This document shows positions 46,609-53,302 of a stretch of DNA of 64,000 nt, in pieces. Source of the stretch: a virus; the IMG/VR virus record IMGVR_UViG_3300037091_000310, positions 20,664 through 84,663 of that record, one strand, 5' to 3'. Position numbers and translations under genes: made by a program. Within the stretch, counting starts at the first letter, position 1; the number at the start of each line of letters is the position of its first letter. The notes beneath the pieces were generated by a model, which worked only from the letters and a program-made list of their open reading frames with translations, did no database searches and had not been told where the DNA came from.

Positions 46609-47004
46609 ATGAAAACGTTTTTAATCGCTATTGTAGCGATGTGTGTAGTGTTGGGTTGTGCAACAGTGAAAAAAGAAGCAGTCCTAATTGATGGCATTCC
46701 GTATATTCTACCAGTGCCGCCAGCTGCGCCTGACAATCCGCATCATAGTGGGCCTGCTGCTACCAATCCTACCAATTCTGATCCTGCGCCAACGCTAACT
46801 GTCCCGACAACTGGAGGCGATAATAATGGAGCTGGTGGCAATAGCAATACTGGATCAAGCGGCAATAACAATAACAACAACAATGGATCAGGCAGTAACA
46901 AAGACCATCCAGATAAAAGCAAAAATCACGACAACGGCCATCACAGCAAAGATAAGGATCACGACAGTCATCGCGGCGAATCCAAACGTGGTCGCCACAG
47001 ATAA
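46609..47004 (+). CDS. Low-complexity lipoprotein, Asn/Gly then His/Lys/Asp rich (131 aa)
   Basis: AAGGAG RBS. Lipoprotein signal MKTFLIAIVAMCVVLGC (lipobox VLGC). Then a Pro/Thr-rich stalk, an Asn/Gly/Ser run (SGNNNNNNNGSGSN) and a highly charged His/Lys/Asp tail. No folded domain. It may act as a flexible spacer, metal-binding tail or wall-binding fibre on the envelope. Confidence 0.65.
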   Translation: MKTFLIAIVAMCVVLGCATVKKEAVLIDGIPYILPVPPAAPDNPHHSGPAATNPTNSDPAPTLTVPTTGGDNNGAGGNSNTGSSGNNNNNNNGSGSNKDHPDKSKNHDNGHHSKDKDHDSHRGESKRGRHR

Positions 47005-47025
47005 GATAATTGCTGGAGGCAAAAT

Positions 47026-47460
47026 ATGAAAAAACTAGCCCTCGTTTTAATAGCATCTCTTTTTGTATTACTCGCAGGATGTCTTCTACCTAATTTTCCA
47101 TATGCATTTTACGTAACTGATCAAACAGTAATAACTCCTGCACCTGTACCCACAGCAGCTCCCGCGGGAGATAATTGGGTTTATGCTCCTGATTATGGTT
47201 GGGTATATTGGGACAACTCTTGGGTATATTTGAATGACAGTTGGGTTTATTGGCCAGCTTTTGATTTCAATGTCTATCAATATTACAGAGTTCATCCCTT
47301 TCTTCAGTACCATCATTACTATGGTGGACATCAAATAAATAGAAGCTATATACCCGAACAGGATAGCCGCGGCACATCGAGACGGTGTGGGGCGTGGCGA
47401 AGACAACACCCAGGATTTAAGCCACACAATTGGTCGCCAAGACCTCATCAGGGACGCTAA
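47026..47460 (+). CDS. Lipoprotein with WVY repeats (144 aa)
   Basis: GGAGG RBS. Lipoprotein signal with lipobox LAGC. Around 50-75 a short repeat W-V-Y-x4-5 occurs four times (NWVYAPDYGWVYWDNSWVY, LNDSWVYW), then Tyr/His-rich (YQYYRVHPFLQYHHYY) and an Arg/His/Pro basic end. Unusual aromatic composition suggests binding of polysaccharide or membrane. Confidence 0.6.
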   Translation: MKKLALVLIASLFVLLAGCLLPNFPYAFYVTDQTVITPAPVPTAAPAGDNWVYAPDYGWVYWDNSWVYLNDSWVYWPAFDFNVYQYYRVHPFLQYHHYYGGHQINRSYIPEQDSRGTSRRCGAWRRQHPGFKPHNWSPRPHQGR

Positions 47461-47471
47461 AGGAGTATAAT

Positions 47472-47681
47472 ATGAGTTGGGGAATTGCAATTGTTCTTTG
47501 GTTTGTGTTTGGTTTTATAGGCTACCTTATCGGTAACCCAAAAAATCGACCAGTTCTTGGTTTTGTGCTAGGGTTTCTTTTGGGCATAATCGGAATTATC
47601 ATCATGATATGCCTTAAGCCGAAGGTATTGACTGTCGATCAGCCACCCACGGCAGATCAGCCGCCTACTACTGGCGCATAA
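47472..47681 (+). CDS. Small membrane protein with two helices and Pro-rich tail (69 aa)
   Basis: AGGAG RBS, ATG 47472. Two helices (about 3-21 and 27-48, VLGFVLGFLLGIIGIIIMI), then DQPPTADQPPTTGA, a short repeat. Similar to small DUF-type superinfection-exclusion or Imm-like membrane proteins in size; no match claimed. Confidence 0.55.
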   Translation: MSWGIAIVLWFVFGFIGYLIGNPKNRPVLGFVLGFLLGIIGIIIMICLKPKVLTVDQPPTADQPPTTGA

Positions 47682-47693
47682 CAGGAGTCATAT

Positions 47694-47990
47694 ATGAAAT
47701 TGAAATTAGGTCTTTTGATTGGGCTGATGGCGATGTTGTTTCTAGCAAGCTGTGCGACTGTTCCGGTTCACGCTCCAGTCATTCTTCAAGTCAACAACTT
47801 CACTCTATTTGCCGTCAGTATTTACGTCGATGACGTTTATCTTGGAACGATGCAGCCTTTCACTAAAGACGCTGTCCATATTTCCTACGGCTATCATAAG
47901 CTTTTTGGTAAGGCAATCGGAACAAGTCTCGTTTGGGGACCAACTTATATTACCGATACTGAAAGCTACAAATGGAATCTTACAGAATAG
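47694..47990 (+). CDS. WGP-domain lipoprotein (98 aa)
   Basis: AGGAG RBS. Lipoprotein signal with lipobox LASC (residue ~20), then one WGP domain: LQVNNFTLFAVSIYVDDVY, GTMQPFTKDAVHISYGYH, SLVWGPTYITDTESYKWNL. It complements the soluble members by being membrane-anchored. Confidence 0.65.
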   Translation: MKLKLGLLIGLMAMLFLASCATVPVHAPVILQVNNFTLFAVSIYVDDVYLGTMQPFTKDAVHISYGYHKLFGKAIGTSLVWGPTYITDTESYKWNLTE

Positions 47991-47998
47991 GAGATAAT

Positions 47999-48643
47999 AT
48001 GAAGAAAATTCTTTTCTTAGCAATAGTGCTAGTTGCGCTTATTCTGCCAGCTACAGTATTTGCTGCCGATCAATTCATTGATATGTTCATTGGCGGTGGA
48101 ACTACGGGACTTACTGGAACATATGATGGTTATTATCCTAATGATTTTGTCAATCACGGACATACAATAAATATTTCTAACTCCACATTTGATTTTGTGT
48201 TTGGAGTAGATTATTATTGGGTGCTAAATAAAGAGCACACTTTCTGGATGGGAATCGGAAGTACATTATCTATGGCTTATCCAGCCTTAAATAGCGTTTC
48301 GCCAGAAACTATATCAATAGATGTTCCGTTTGAATATCTTTTTTCACCACACTTCTCAATAGTAGTGAAACCATCTTTACTTGGTATGTGGATGCCAGCG
48401 TCGCTAAATAAATTTTCAAGTGCAGACCTAACTGGAATTGGTTTTAGTATTGCTGCAGGGCCAGCTTATTACTTTGACGAACATGAAAATATAGGCGTCT
48501 GCCTATTAGCGGGATATAAATATTTACCCGCAAGTTGTACTGATGAAACTGGCAAATATAAGACAACGTTTACTGGTGGCGGACCTTTCGTATCATTATA
48601 TCTCTCGTTTGAGCTATGGTCAGACGATCAGGTTGAGGAATAA
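47999..48643 (+). CDS. Secreted beta-barrel-like protein (214 aa)
   Basis: AGGAG RBS, ATG 47999. Signal peptide MKKILFLAIVLVALILPATVFA. The rest has the alternating polar/apolar strands and Gly/Tyr turns of an 8-stranded OmpA/OmpX-like barrel (TFWMGIGSTLSMAYP, GVCLLAGYKYLP, GPFVSLYLSFEL). Unknown function. Confidence 0.65.
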   Translation: MKKILFLAIVLVALILPATVFAADQFIDMFIGGGTTGLTGTYDGYYPNDFVNHGHTINISNSTFDFVFGVDYYWVLNKEHTFWMGIGSTLSMAYPALNSVSPETISIDVPFEYLFSPHFSIVVKPSLLGMWMPASLNKFSSADLTGIGFSIAAGPAYYFDEHENIGVCLLAGYKYLPASCTDETGKYKTTFTGGGPFVSLYLSFELWSDDQVEE

Positions 48644-48646
48644 AAT

Positions 48647-49093
48647 ATGAAGAAGCTTTTCTTTTTGGTCCTTGTAATAATAGGGCTCGTTCTACCGTTG
48701 TCCGCCTTTGCAGCAGATGTGGGCACTCTGTTTTATTGGGGCAACAGCGTTAGCTTTGTCGAGACAACTATGGCCGCTAATTCAAAGGCTGAATTTTTGC
48801 AGAAGTTTGATATTGGCAAAACATGGTATCTAACTTACAGTGTAGACTTCTATGGTGAAAAAGCCCAACTGAGTTATTTATTTGACGACTCTGGACTTTA
48901 TCAAGTCGTTTGGTATCCGTTGAGTTACGACCAGGCTCAAGCAGTGAAGTCAGATTTTACTAAAAACATGGGACGACCGCCAACTGTAAGAAGCGACTAT
49001 GTTTATTGGATAAAAGAACACCGAACGGAAATTAAAATTTACAAGGTTAATGATGAACTTAGACTTATAATGTTCAGGTGGGAGGAACCATGA
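48647..49093 (+). CDS. Secreted hypothetical protein (148 aa)
   Basis: Signal peptide MKKLFFLVLVIIGLVLPLSAFA, almost the same as that of the upstream barrel gene. The mature domain contains WGNSVSFVETTM, LTYSVDFYGEKAQLSYLF and HRTEIKIYKVND; outline similar to 45560. Periplasmic. Confidence 0.6.
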   Translation: MKKLFFLVLVIIGLVLPLSAFAADVGTLFYWGNSVSFVETTMAANSKAEFLQKFDIGKTWYLTYSVDFYGEKAQLSYLFDDSGLYQVVWYPLSYDQAQAVKSDFTKNMGRPPTVRSDYVYWIKEHRTEIKIYKVNDELRLIMFRWEEP

Positions 49094-49458
49094 AAAAGAT
49101 TTTTCTTTCTTTCATTCTATTAATTGCCGTTGCTTTTATGGCAAGTGCAGCAACAGCTTTTGTGATAGGAACTGATTTAATTAGCTGGAATGCCGACTTC
49201 AAGGTTTTTATTACTGGGGGAACAGACTACAGTTCGGTCACTGTCTTTCGTTTTATGGAATATGTCTGTGGAGTGGTCGACGCTAACTTTGATTTGGGTG
49301 GCAGCAAAGGACCGACGTGGTTTAAACTACCTATCGGAACAACCGTCAGAGATGTTTCAGTTGTAGTCAGTAATTATCTAGACAACCATCCAGAAAAAAC
49401 CAACGAGAGCGGAGCTTTTATTGTGGTAGAAGCTTTGTCTAACGCTTTTCCACATTAA
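49090..49458 (+). CDS. Rap1a/Tai-immunity-like secreted protein (122 aa)
   Basis: GGAGG fits ATG 49090 (ATGA-type overlap). Signal peptide MKKIFLSFILLIAVAFMASA. The C-terminal half matches the Rap1a/Tai family: FMEYVCGVVDA, then WFKLPIGTTVRDVSVVVSNYL, DNHPEKTNESGAFIVVEAL and a final NAFPH. Family proteins sit in the periplasm and neutralise type VI secretion peptidoglycan amidases (Ssp/Tae4 type) by blocking their active site. In a phage it might protect the infected cell from attack by neighbours or inhibit an envelope amidase. The match is by eye but follows the family's end motif closely. Confidence 0.65.
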   Translation: MKKIFLSFILLIAVAFMASAATAFVIGTDLISWNADFKVFITGGTDYSSVTVFRFMEYVCGVVDANFDLGGSKGPTWFKLPIGTTVRDVSVVVSNYLDNHPEKTNESGAFIVVEALSNAFPH

Positions 49459-49470
49459 GTTTCGAAAATA

Positions 49471-49489
49471 GCATATATTGATTTATAAG
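49471..49489 (+). promoter_or_regulatory. Candidate promoter before the GC-rich 49.5-kb gene
   Basis: GCATATATTGATTTATAAG, with TTTATAA as possible -10. A GCATAT element also stands before the uvsX (12548) and primase (16957) starts. The gene starts 52 bases downstream with its own GGGAGG. Confidence 0.35.
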
Positions 49490-49540
49490 TTCCTGACCTC
49501 ATGAATATAGAGGCAGGCCCAAGAATAGGGAGGAATTTTC

Positions 49541-50074
49541 ATGAATGCACAGCCTTTGAATCCAGCCGATGTCGAACAGGTCTTCACAGAGCTCCTGGCA
49601 AAGAACGGCCAGGTCACTTCGTTGGAAGTGAAGGAGGAGCTGAGGACCCGGGGCTTCTGGGCCACACAGGCCATCGTTGGACCTCTCGTCCAGGACGTCG
49701 CCAATCAGCTTGGCGTTCCTTTCACAAACAACGGACGGTTCAACACCTACACGCCCCTCGTGACTACGGTGACCGACGACGAAGACGAGGATGATAGCGA
49801 CGGAAGCATTTCGAGCCCGAGCCTCACGGCAACCGGCTCCACTCAGCTTCCCTCCACTCCTGTCAAGGTTCGGACACCTCCGGCTGACCCGGCCGACCGC
49901 GAACCGATAACCAATCCGGCTTCCGGCGACTGGACGGTCTATGACATCCACAACGGACCTTCGGCTTCCCTGGCCTTCCAGGCAAAGCTGACTGAGAACC
50001 AGGCCAAATACGCCTACATTCTCAAGGTCTCTCCGGTTCTCTATACGGATGTCAGGGCCAAACGGTTGGCTTAA
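49541..50074 (+). CDS. Hypothetical protein, GC-rich gene (177 aa)
   Basis: GGGAGG RBS. The first 60 residues look like a small helical (winged-helix-like) domain: NPADVEQVFTELLAKNGQVTS, LEVKEELRTRGFW. Then an acidic D/E/S linker, a Pro/Thr/Ser-rich region and a beta C-terminus (AKYAYILKVSPVLY). Isolated between a promoter and a strong terminator, so it is transcribed as its own unit. Codon use (GTC, CTC, AAG) is far from that of its neighbours. Confidence 0.65.
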   Translation: MNAQPLNPADVEQVFTELLAKNGQVTSLEVKEELRTRGFWATQAIVGPLVQDVANQLGVPFTNNGRFNTYTPLVTTVTDDEDEDDSDGSISSPSLTATGSTQLPSTPVKVRTPPADPADREPITNPASGDWTVYDIHNGPSASLAFQAKLTENQAKYAYILKVSPVLYTDVRAKRLA

Positions 50075-50116
50075 TCGCCAGCCTCGCCTTCCCAAATCGG
50101 CGGAGGGCCTCGTACG

Positions 50117-50150
50117 GAGGGGAGGAATTCGGTCCTCCCCTCTCTTTGCA
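50117..50150 (+). terminator. Strong intrinsic terminator
   Basis: GAGGGGAGGA (50117-50126), loop ATTCGG, TCCTCCCCTC (50133-50142), then TCTTTG. A 10-bp GC-rich perfect stem. Confidence 0.8.
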
Positions 50151-50164
50151 TGTAAGGAGTCATA

Positions 50165-50365
50165 ATGACGCAAACTTTTCGCATTGAAAAGGGCACTTAT
50201 CACTGCACAGAATGCGGCAAAGAAATCAAGATCACCAAAGTGCCTACAGTCTGGAATCCTACAACTGAGCTCATAGTCAGAGAAGATAGGAACAATGAAA
50301 TCTGGCATCCGAACCAAGATGCGAAAGGCCAATACTATGAGTGTGGCCCGATGAGGAGAATATAA
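50165..50365 (+). CDS. Small zinc-type protein with FRIEKGTYHCTE segment (66 aa)
   Basis: AAGGAG RBS. Starts MTQTFRIEKGTYHCTECGKEI; the TFRIEKGTYHCTE part is identical to residues 37-48 of the protein at 21651, where the CxxC is lost. Second half has YYECGPM. Probably one zinc ribbon. Overlaps the next ATG by one base (TAATG). Confidence 0.6.
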   Translation: MTQTFRIEKGTYHCTECGKEIKITKVPTVWNPTTELIVREDRNNEIWHPNQDAKGQYYECGPMRRI

Positions 50366-50640
50366 TGGACGGCGATGGCTTAGTTGCGGTAGACTCTAAG
50401 GAAGATCTACCAACCGATGTCCTAAAATTTTTTGAATCACAAGCTGATCTTGGCGAGAGGTATTTTCCAAGGCCATCAGCTTTAGGAATTCATTATGGCG
50501 GCCGTTGCTTCAAAATGCAGGCTTCATCTTTCTGTGAAATCAACATGGACGGTGGGGCATTACTTTTCTTTTCAACTAACCACTGGGTCTATGTCCTTTT
50601 CCTCGGCGCATTCACCTGGTCCAATCCGGTAAACTTATGA
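50365..50640 (+). CDS. Hypothetical protein (91 aa)
   Basis: GAGGAG RBS fits ATG 50365. FPRPSALGIHYGGRCFKMQ ... beta-rich C-terminus. ATGA overlap with the next gene. Unknown. Confidence 0.55.
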   Translation: MDGDGLVAVDSKEDLPTDVLKFFESQADLGERYFPRPSALGIHYGGRCFKMQASSFCEINMDGGALLFFSTNHWVYVLFLGAFTWSNPVNL

Positions 50641-50864
50641 AAAAGAGTTGCTACATTGGCAAAGAACGCTACTGTCTCGCCTTAGAAGCATGGCGTTCAT
50701 ATCCCAAATGTAGCCTCGGTTTTTCAATCGCTTGTGACTACGACAAACAATCTTGTATTTATCGAAATCCTCGTCCTTTGGAAAAGTGTCCCAAACCTAA
50801 AACATACGCTCAGCTCATTGCCGTTAGAGATAAAAGACACAATGAGCCCAAGGAGATATCATGA
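50637..50864 (+). CDS. Cys-rich small protein (75 aa)
   Basis: KSCYIGKERYCLALE, KCSLGFSIACDYDKQSC, LEKCPKPK: six cysteines in a pattern different from the CxxC mini-family but of similar size. ATGA overlap. Confidence 0.5.
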   Translation: MKKSCYIGKERYCLALEAWRSYPKCSLGFSIACDYDKQSCIYRNPRPLEKCPKPKTYAQLIAVRDKRHNEPKEIS

Positions 50865-51211
50865 CAGATGAAGAAGAGAAAGGCGCTCTAGCTGCTCATT
50901 TGATTCTCATGCGAAGTGCTTATGAGAATCCTGTGGCAATGGATGCTCCTCTTACGCAAGCTGAGATTGAAGAACTGGGTAGTTTTTTGGCTGCAATAAG
51001 AACGCCAGTGCCGACTGACGCCGTTCATTTTACTTGCGCAAAATGTGGCGGCAAGAGATGGCAAACAAAAGAAGAATATACCCTTATGGTAGCCGAAGCT
51101 ACTCTTCAATATACCGAAGAACAGATTGCCGAGAACGGTGGCATGGAAAACATGCCGAGACTTTGTTCTACCTGCTACAAACAGGTTCACTTGAAACCTC
51201 TAGAGAACTGA
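50861..51211 (+). CDS. Hypothetical protein with zinc ribbon (116 aa)
   Basis: Acidic helical N-terminus, then FTCAKCGGKRW and RLCSTCYKQV: a clear C-terminal zinc ribbon. ATGA coupling with the previous gene. Confidence 0.6.
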   Translation: MTDEEEKGALAAHLILMRSAYENPVAMDAPLTQAEIEELGSFLAAIRTPVPTDAVHFTCAKCGGKRWQTKEEYTLMVAEATLQYTEEQIAENGGMENMPRLCSTCYKQVHLKPLEN

Positions 51212-51212
51212 C

Positions 51213-51377
51213 ATGGTATTTCCAACTATAGAAAAAGGCGACTGCGTCTACCACATGCAAAATGATTGTGGTATGGGCGTAGTTATTTCCGCCGACAAGT
51301 TTGACGAGATTGCATATGTAGAATGGCCTTGGGGTCATAGTTGGGAATACTTTGGAGATTTGATGTTGATAAACTAA
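51213..51377 (+). CDS. Small hypothetical protein (54 aa)
   Basis: ATG one base after the previous stop. MVFPTIEKGDCVYHMQND ... VVISADKFDEIAYVEW: resembles a small SH3-like barrel found in other short genes here (29347, 32638). Unknown. Confidence 0.5.
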   Translation: MVFPTIEKGDCVYHMQNDCGMGVVISADKFDEIAYVEWPWGHSWEYFGDLMLIN

Positions 51378-51388
51378 GGGGAAGAAAT

Positions 51389-51748
51389 ATGAGACAGCTG
51401 CTTATCATTACAGGCGATACCAACGACGACGATTTGGTAACCAAACAGTGCTATATCAAGGACGAAAAAGAATTGGAAATGGTCAAGAGAGTTCTTGCCG
51501 TCATCAAGACGAAAACTCTTTCAATGGCAGGCGGAAGTCGCCACAATTGGCCGAGCAGTGATTACTGTTCTGAAAGCGTTCAGGATCTTTACAAGGGACT
51601 CCTGAGTGAAGATGATATAGAGTGGTTTAACGAATACGTGCCTTACGGCGAATTCGGGATCCATACTATTCGTAGAGCAGTCTTGTATGAAATTCAAGAA
51701 GAAGAAAAACTTTTTGAATATTACGATTTAGTAAAATTGAGGACATAA
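51389..51748 (+). CDS. Hypothetical protein (119 aa)
   Basis: GGGGAAG RBS fits ATG 51389. MRQLLIITGDTNDDDLVTKQ, then helices and an acidic end. Contains a GGSRHNWPSSDY loop. Unknown. Confidence 0.55.
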   Translation: MRQLLIITGDTNDDDLVTKQCYIKDEKELEMVKRVLAVIKTKTLSMAGGSRHNWPSSDYCSESVQDLYKGLLSEDDIEWFNEYVPYGEFGIHTIRRAVLYEIQEEEKLFEYYDLVKLRT

Positions 51749-51752
51749 AACA

Positions 51753-51998
51753 ATGAGAAAATTATTTCAGACCTTGGGGCCCAGATGGAGCAGGAAGACA
51801 CTTCCTGCTGGAGCTGGCATAGACGTTCTAGGAAAATGGGCACTTTCTGATGAGCCAGGTGATTGCCACTTAGCCGTTGGCCACTATGTTTGCATAGGTG
51901 GTGATGGTGCTTTTGACGGCTGGTATGATGACTTGGGCTTTTTCATAAGCCAAGATCCGCCAGTAAGATGGGCACCCATTCCAAGCTACTATGAATAA
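51753..51998 (+). CDS. Hypothetical protein (81 aa)
   Basis: ATG four bases after the previous stop. Gly/Trp-rich with LGKWALSDEPGDCHLAVGHY. Overlaps the next gene by 8 bases. Unknown. Confidence 0.5.
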   Translation: MRKLFQTLGPRWSRKTLPAGAGIDVLGKWALSDEPGDCHLAVGHYVCIGGDGAFDGWYDDLGFFISQDPPVRWAPIPSYYE

Positions 51999-52278
51999 AT
52001 ACCTTCAATTAATGAAGGAGCTGAAAGAAAAAGGCACGGGCAAAATGACCGTGTTCGGCAATTCAATGTTGCCAATCATAAAGAGCGGATCTACTCTTAC
52101 CTTCAAATCTCAAACTACATATGAAATTGGAGATATTGTTTTCTGCAAAATGCGTGGGCGTTATATCGATGCTCATCTAATCACTAAGAAAAATGCTAAA
52201 CGTGGCTACATGATTTCAAACAATCACGGATGGGATAACGGCTGGACACGCACAATCTATGGTAAAGTGATTCTTTAA
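51991..52278 (+). CDS. S24/S26 peptidase-fold protein (95 aa)
   Basis: MTVFGNSMLPIIKSGSTLTF is the G-x-S-M-x-P signature of LexA/signal-peptidase-type serine proteases (catalytic Ser in GNSML), followed by YEIGDIVFCKMRGRYIDAHLITKK, where the general-base Lys would be expected (in HLITKK). It has no membrane helix and no DNA-binding domain, so it is a free-standing minimal protease domain, as in UmuD-like or maturation proteases. Confidence 0.7.
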   Translation: MNKYLQLMKELKEKGTGKMTVFGNSMLPIIKSGSTLTFKSQTTYEIGDIVFCKMRGRYIDAHLITKKNAKRGYMISNNHGWDNGWTRTIYGKVIL

Positions 52279-52282
52279 CGTG

Positions 52283-52368
52283 CCCGAAAATATGCCGGCT
52301 GCCTACCCGAAAATATGCCGGCTGCCTACCCGAAAACGTGCCGCGACGTGCCCGAAAATATGCCGGCT
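52283..52368 (+). repeat. Four-copy tandem repeat, unit ~23 bp (iteron-like)
   Basis: Units at 52283-52305, 52306-52328 (identical, CCCGAAAATATGCCGGCTGCCTA), 52329-52350 (diverged, 22 bp) and 52351-52368 (18 bp, core identical). The core CCCGAAAATATGCCGGC contains the palindrome GCCGGC. An ACGTG precedes units 1 and 4. The spacing of 22-23 bp is about two helical turns. The block lies between two genes and directly upstream of a TATAAATA box. Could be operator sites, an origin or a partition site. Confidence 0.8.
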
Positions 52369-52402
52369 ATAAATAACATAACAACTAACATATTACAATA
52401 TA
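52368..52402 (+). promoter_or_regulatory. Candidate promoters after the tandem repeat
   Basis: TATAAATA (52368-52375, overlapping the last repeat by one base) and TACAATATA (52394-52402). The latter matches the box at 12556. The next gene starts at 52435 behind a GGAG. The repeat and boxes together look like a regulated promoter region. Confidence 0.5.
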
Positions 52403-52434
52403 GACAACATATTTACAGGTAATGGAGCCAGAAT

Positions 52435-53097
52435 ATGAATAAGCCCATTATAGGGAAATTAATCGAATGGTTTGAGGAACAACCCGCCAACAAGAAGTGG
52501 ACTAAGGATCAAATAGTGGGGCGCATTCTTAGTGGCCTTGCTTGCGAAGTCCTGACTAGAAATGAAGAGAAGTGGCTTAAATCTTGGGCACAAAAACAGA
52601 TCTTTGACATTCCAGAGGATATGCAAAAGTCTTTTGTTCATGAAAGGCCAATGCCTACCACACTGCCTCCGACTGAACGTGTCGTTTCTAAGAGTGAACA
52701 AAAGAGACGCACAATCCAAGAAGGCGCCAGAAAGAAGGGTGGAATAAATCCACCACCAACTTCGCCGAAACCCAATGTCAAACCGAGCCCTCAAAAACCA
52801 ATGCGACCGGCTCTTCGCCACATAACAGAGGGGAAGAATCCAACTGAACTTTATCCTGCAATCAGAGTTGATTGGACCGAATCCGAAAGAGGTTGGGGAC
52901 AAAGGCCTGATGGTTATTCTCTGCACCTCACCAGGGAAGATTCTGAGGCCTACATTAAAGAATATTGGGACAAGATGCCTGCTCAAGTGCCTGATGAATA
53001 TTCCCGACCAGAGGATCCGAAGGTCATAGACGTAAATGCCAAGATACTTCGTGAAATCAAGAAGTCTAAGAATGGAATAAGACGCTATGATCGATAA
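52435..53097 (+). CDS. Hypothetical protein with Pro/Lys-rich linker (220 aa)
   Basis: N-terminal helical domain (PIIGKLIEWFEEQPANKKW ... GRILSGLACEVLTRNEEKW, like a small replication-initiator or DUF module), a basic Pro-rich linker (about 80-130) and a C-terminal domain with RVDWTESERGWGQRPDGY. It follows the tandem repeat directly, so binding to it is a testable idea. Overlaps the next gene by 11 bases. Confidence 0.6.
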   Translation: MNKPIIGKLIEWFEEQPANKKWTKDQIVGRILSGLACEVLTRNEEKWLKSWAQKQIFDIPEDMQKSFVHERPMPTTLPPTERVVSKSEQKRRTIQEGARKKGGINPPPTSPKPNVKPSPQKPMRPALRHITEGKNPTELYPAIRVDWTESERGWGQRPDGYSLHLTREDSEAYIKEYWDKMPAQVPDEYSRPEDPKVIDVNAKILREIKKSKNGIRRYDR

Positions 53098-53302
53098 AGA
53101 GGTAATGGATCTAGGTGGCGGAGCCTATACTCCTATTAGAGAAAGAGAGAAGAAGATGGCTAAGAAAGAAAAAATGGTTAGTGTAGACATTGAGTTGGAC
53201 AATACAAGTTTCCTTCTCCTGGCAAAGCGCGCCCATGAGTTGGACATCACTTTCAATCAACTTATCATCGACATTTTGAGAAAGCAGATAGGCGACAAAT
53301 GA
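53087..53302 (+). CDS. Possible ribbon-helix-helix protein (71 aa)
   Basis: The C-terminal KMVSVDIELDNTSFLLLAK, then RAHELDITFNQLIIDILRKQ fits a ribbon-helix-helix motif (strand, helix, helix). An inner ATG at 53156 would give only this part. A possible regulator near the repeat block. ATGA overlap with the next gene. Confidence 0.5.
   Translation: MIDKEVMDLGGGAYTPIREREKKMAKKEKMVSVDIELDNTSFLLLAKRAHELDITFNQLIIDILRKQIGDK

Noticed and set aside
42353-47990. Calling the WGP domains PEGA with confidence
   Set aside because: The strand pattern with D-G/D-x2-G and P turns is PEGA-like, but the WGP end motif is not part of what I know of PEGA; left as resemblance only.
40138-49458. The secreted-protein block as bacterial chromosome
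   Set aside because: It continues on the same strand, with the same gene overlaps, mini-zinc proteins and paralogues (e.g. 46441, 45387) as the phage parts on both sides, so it belongs to the same genome.
52283-52368. CRISPR array
   Set aside because: The units are contiguous with no spacers between them; it is a tandem repeat.
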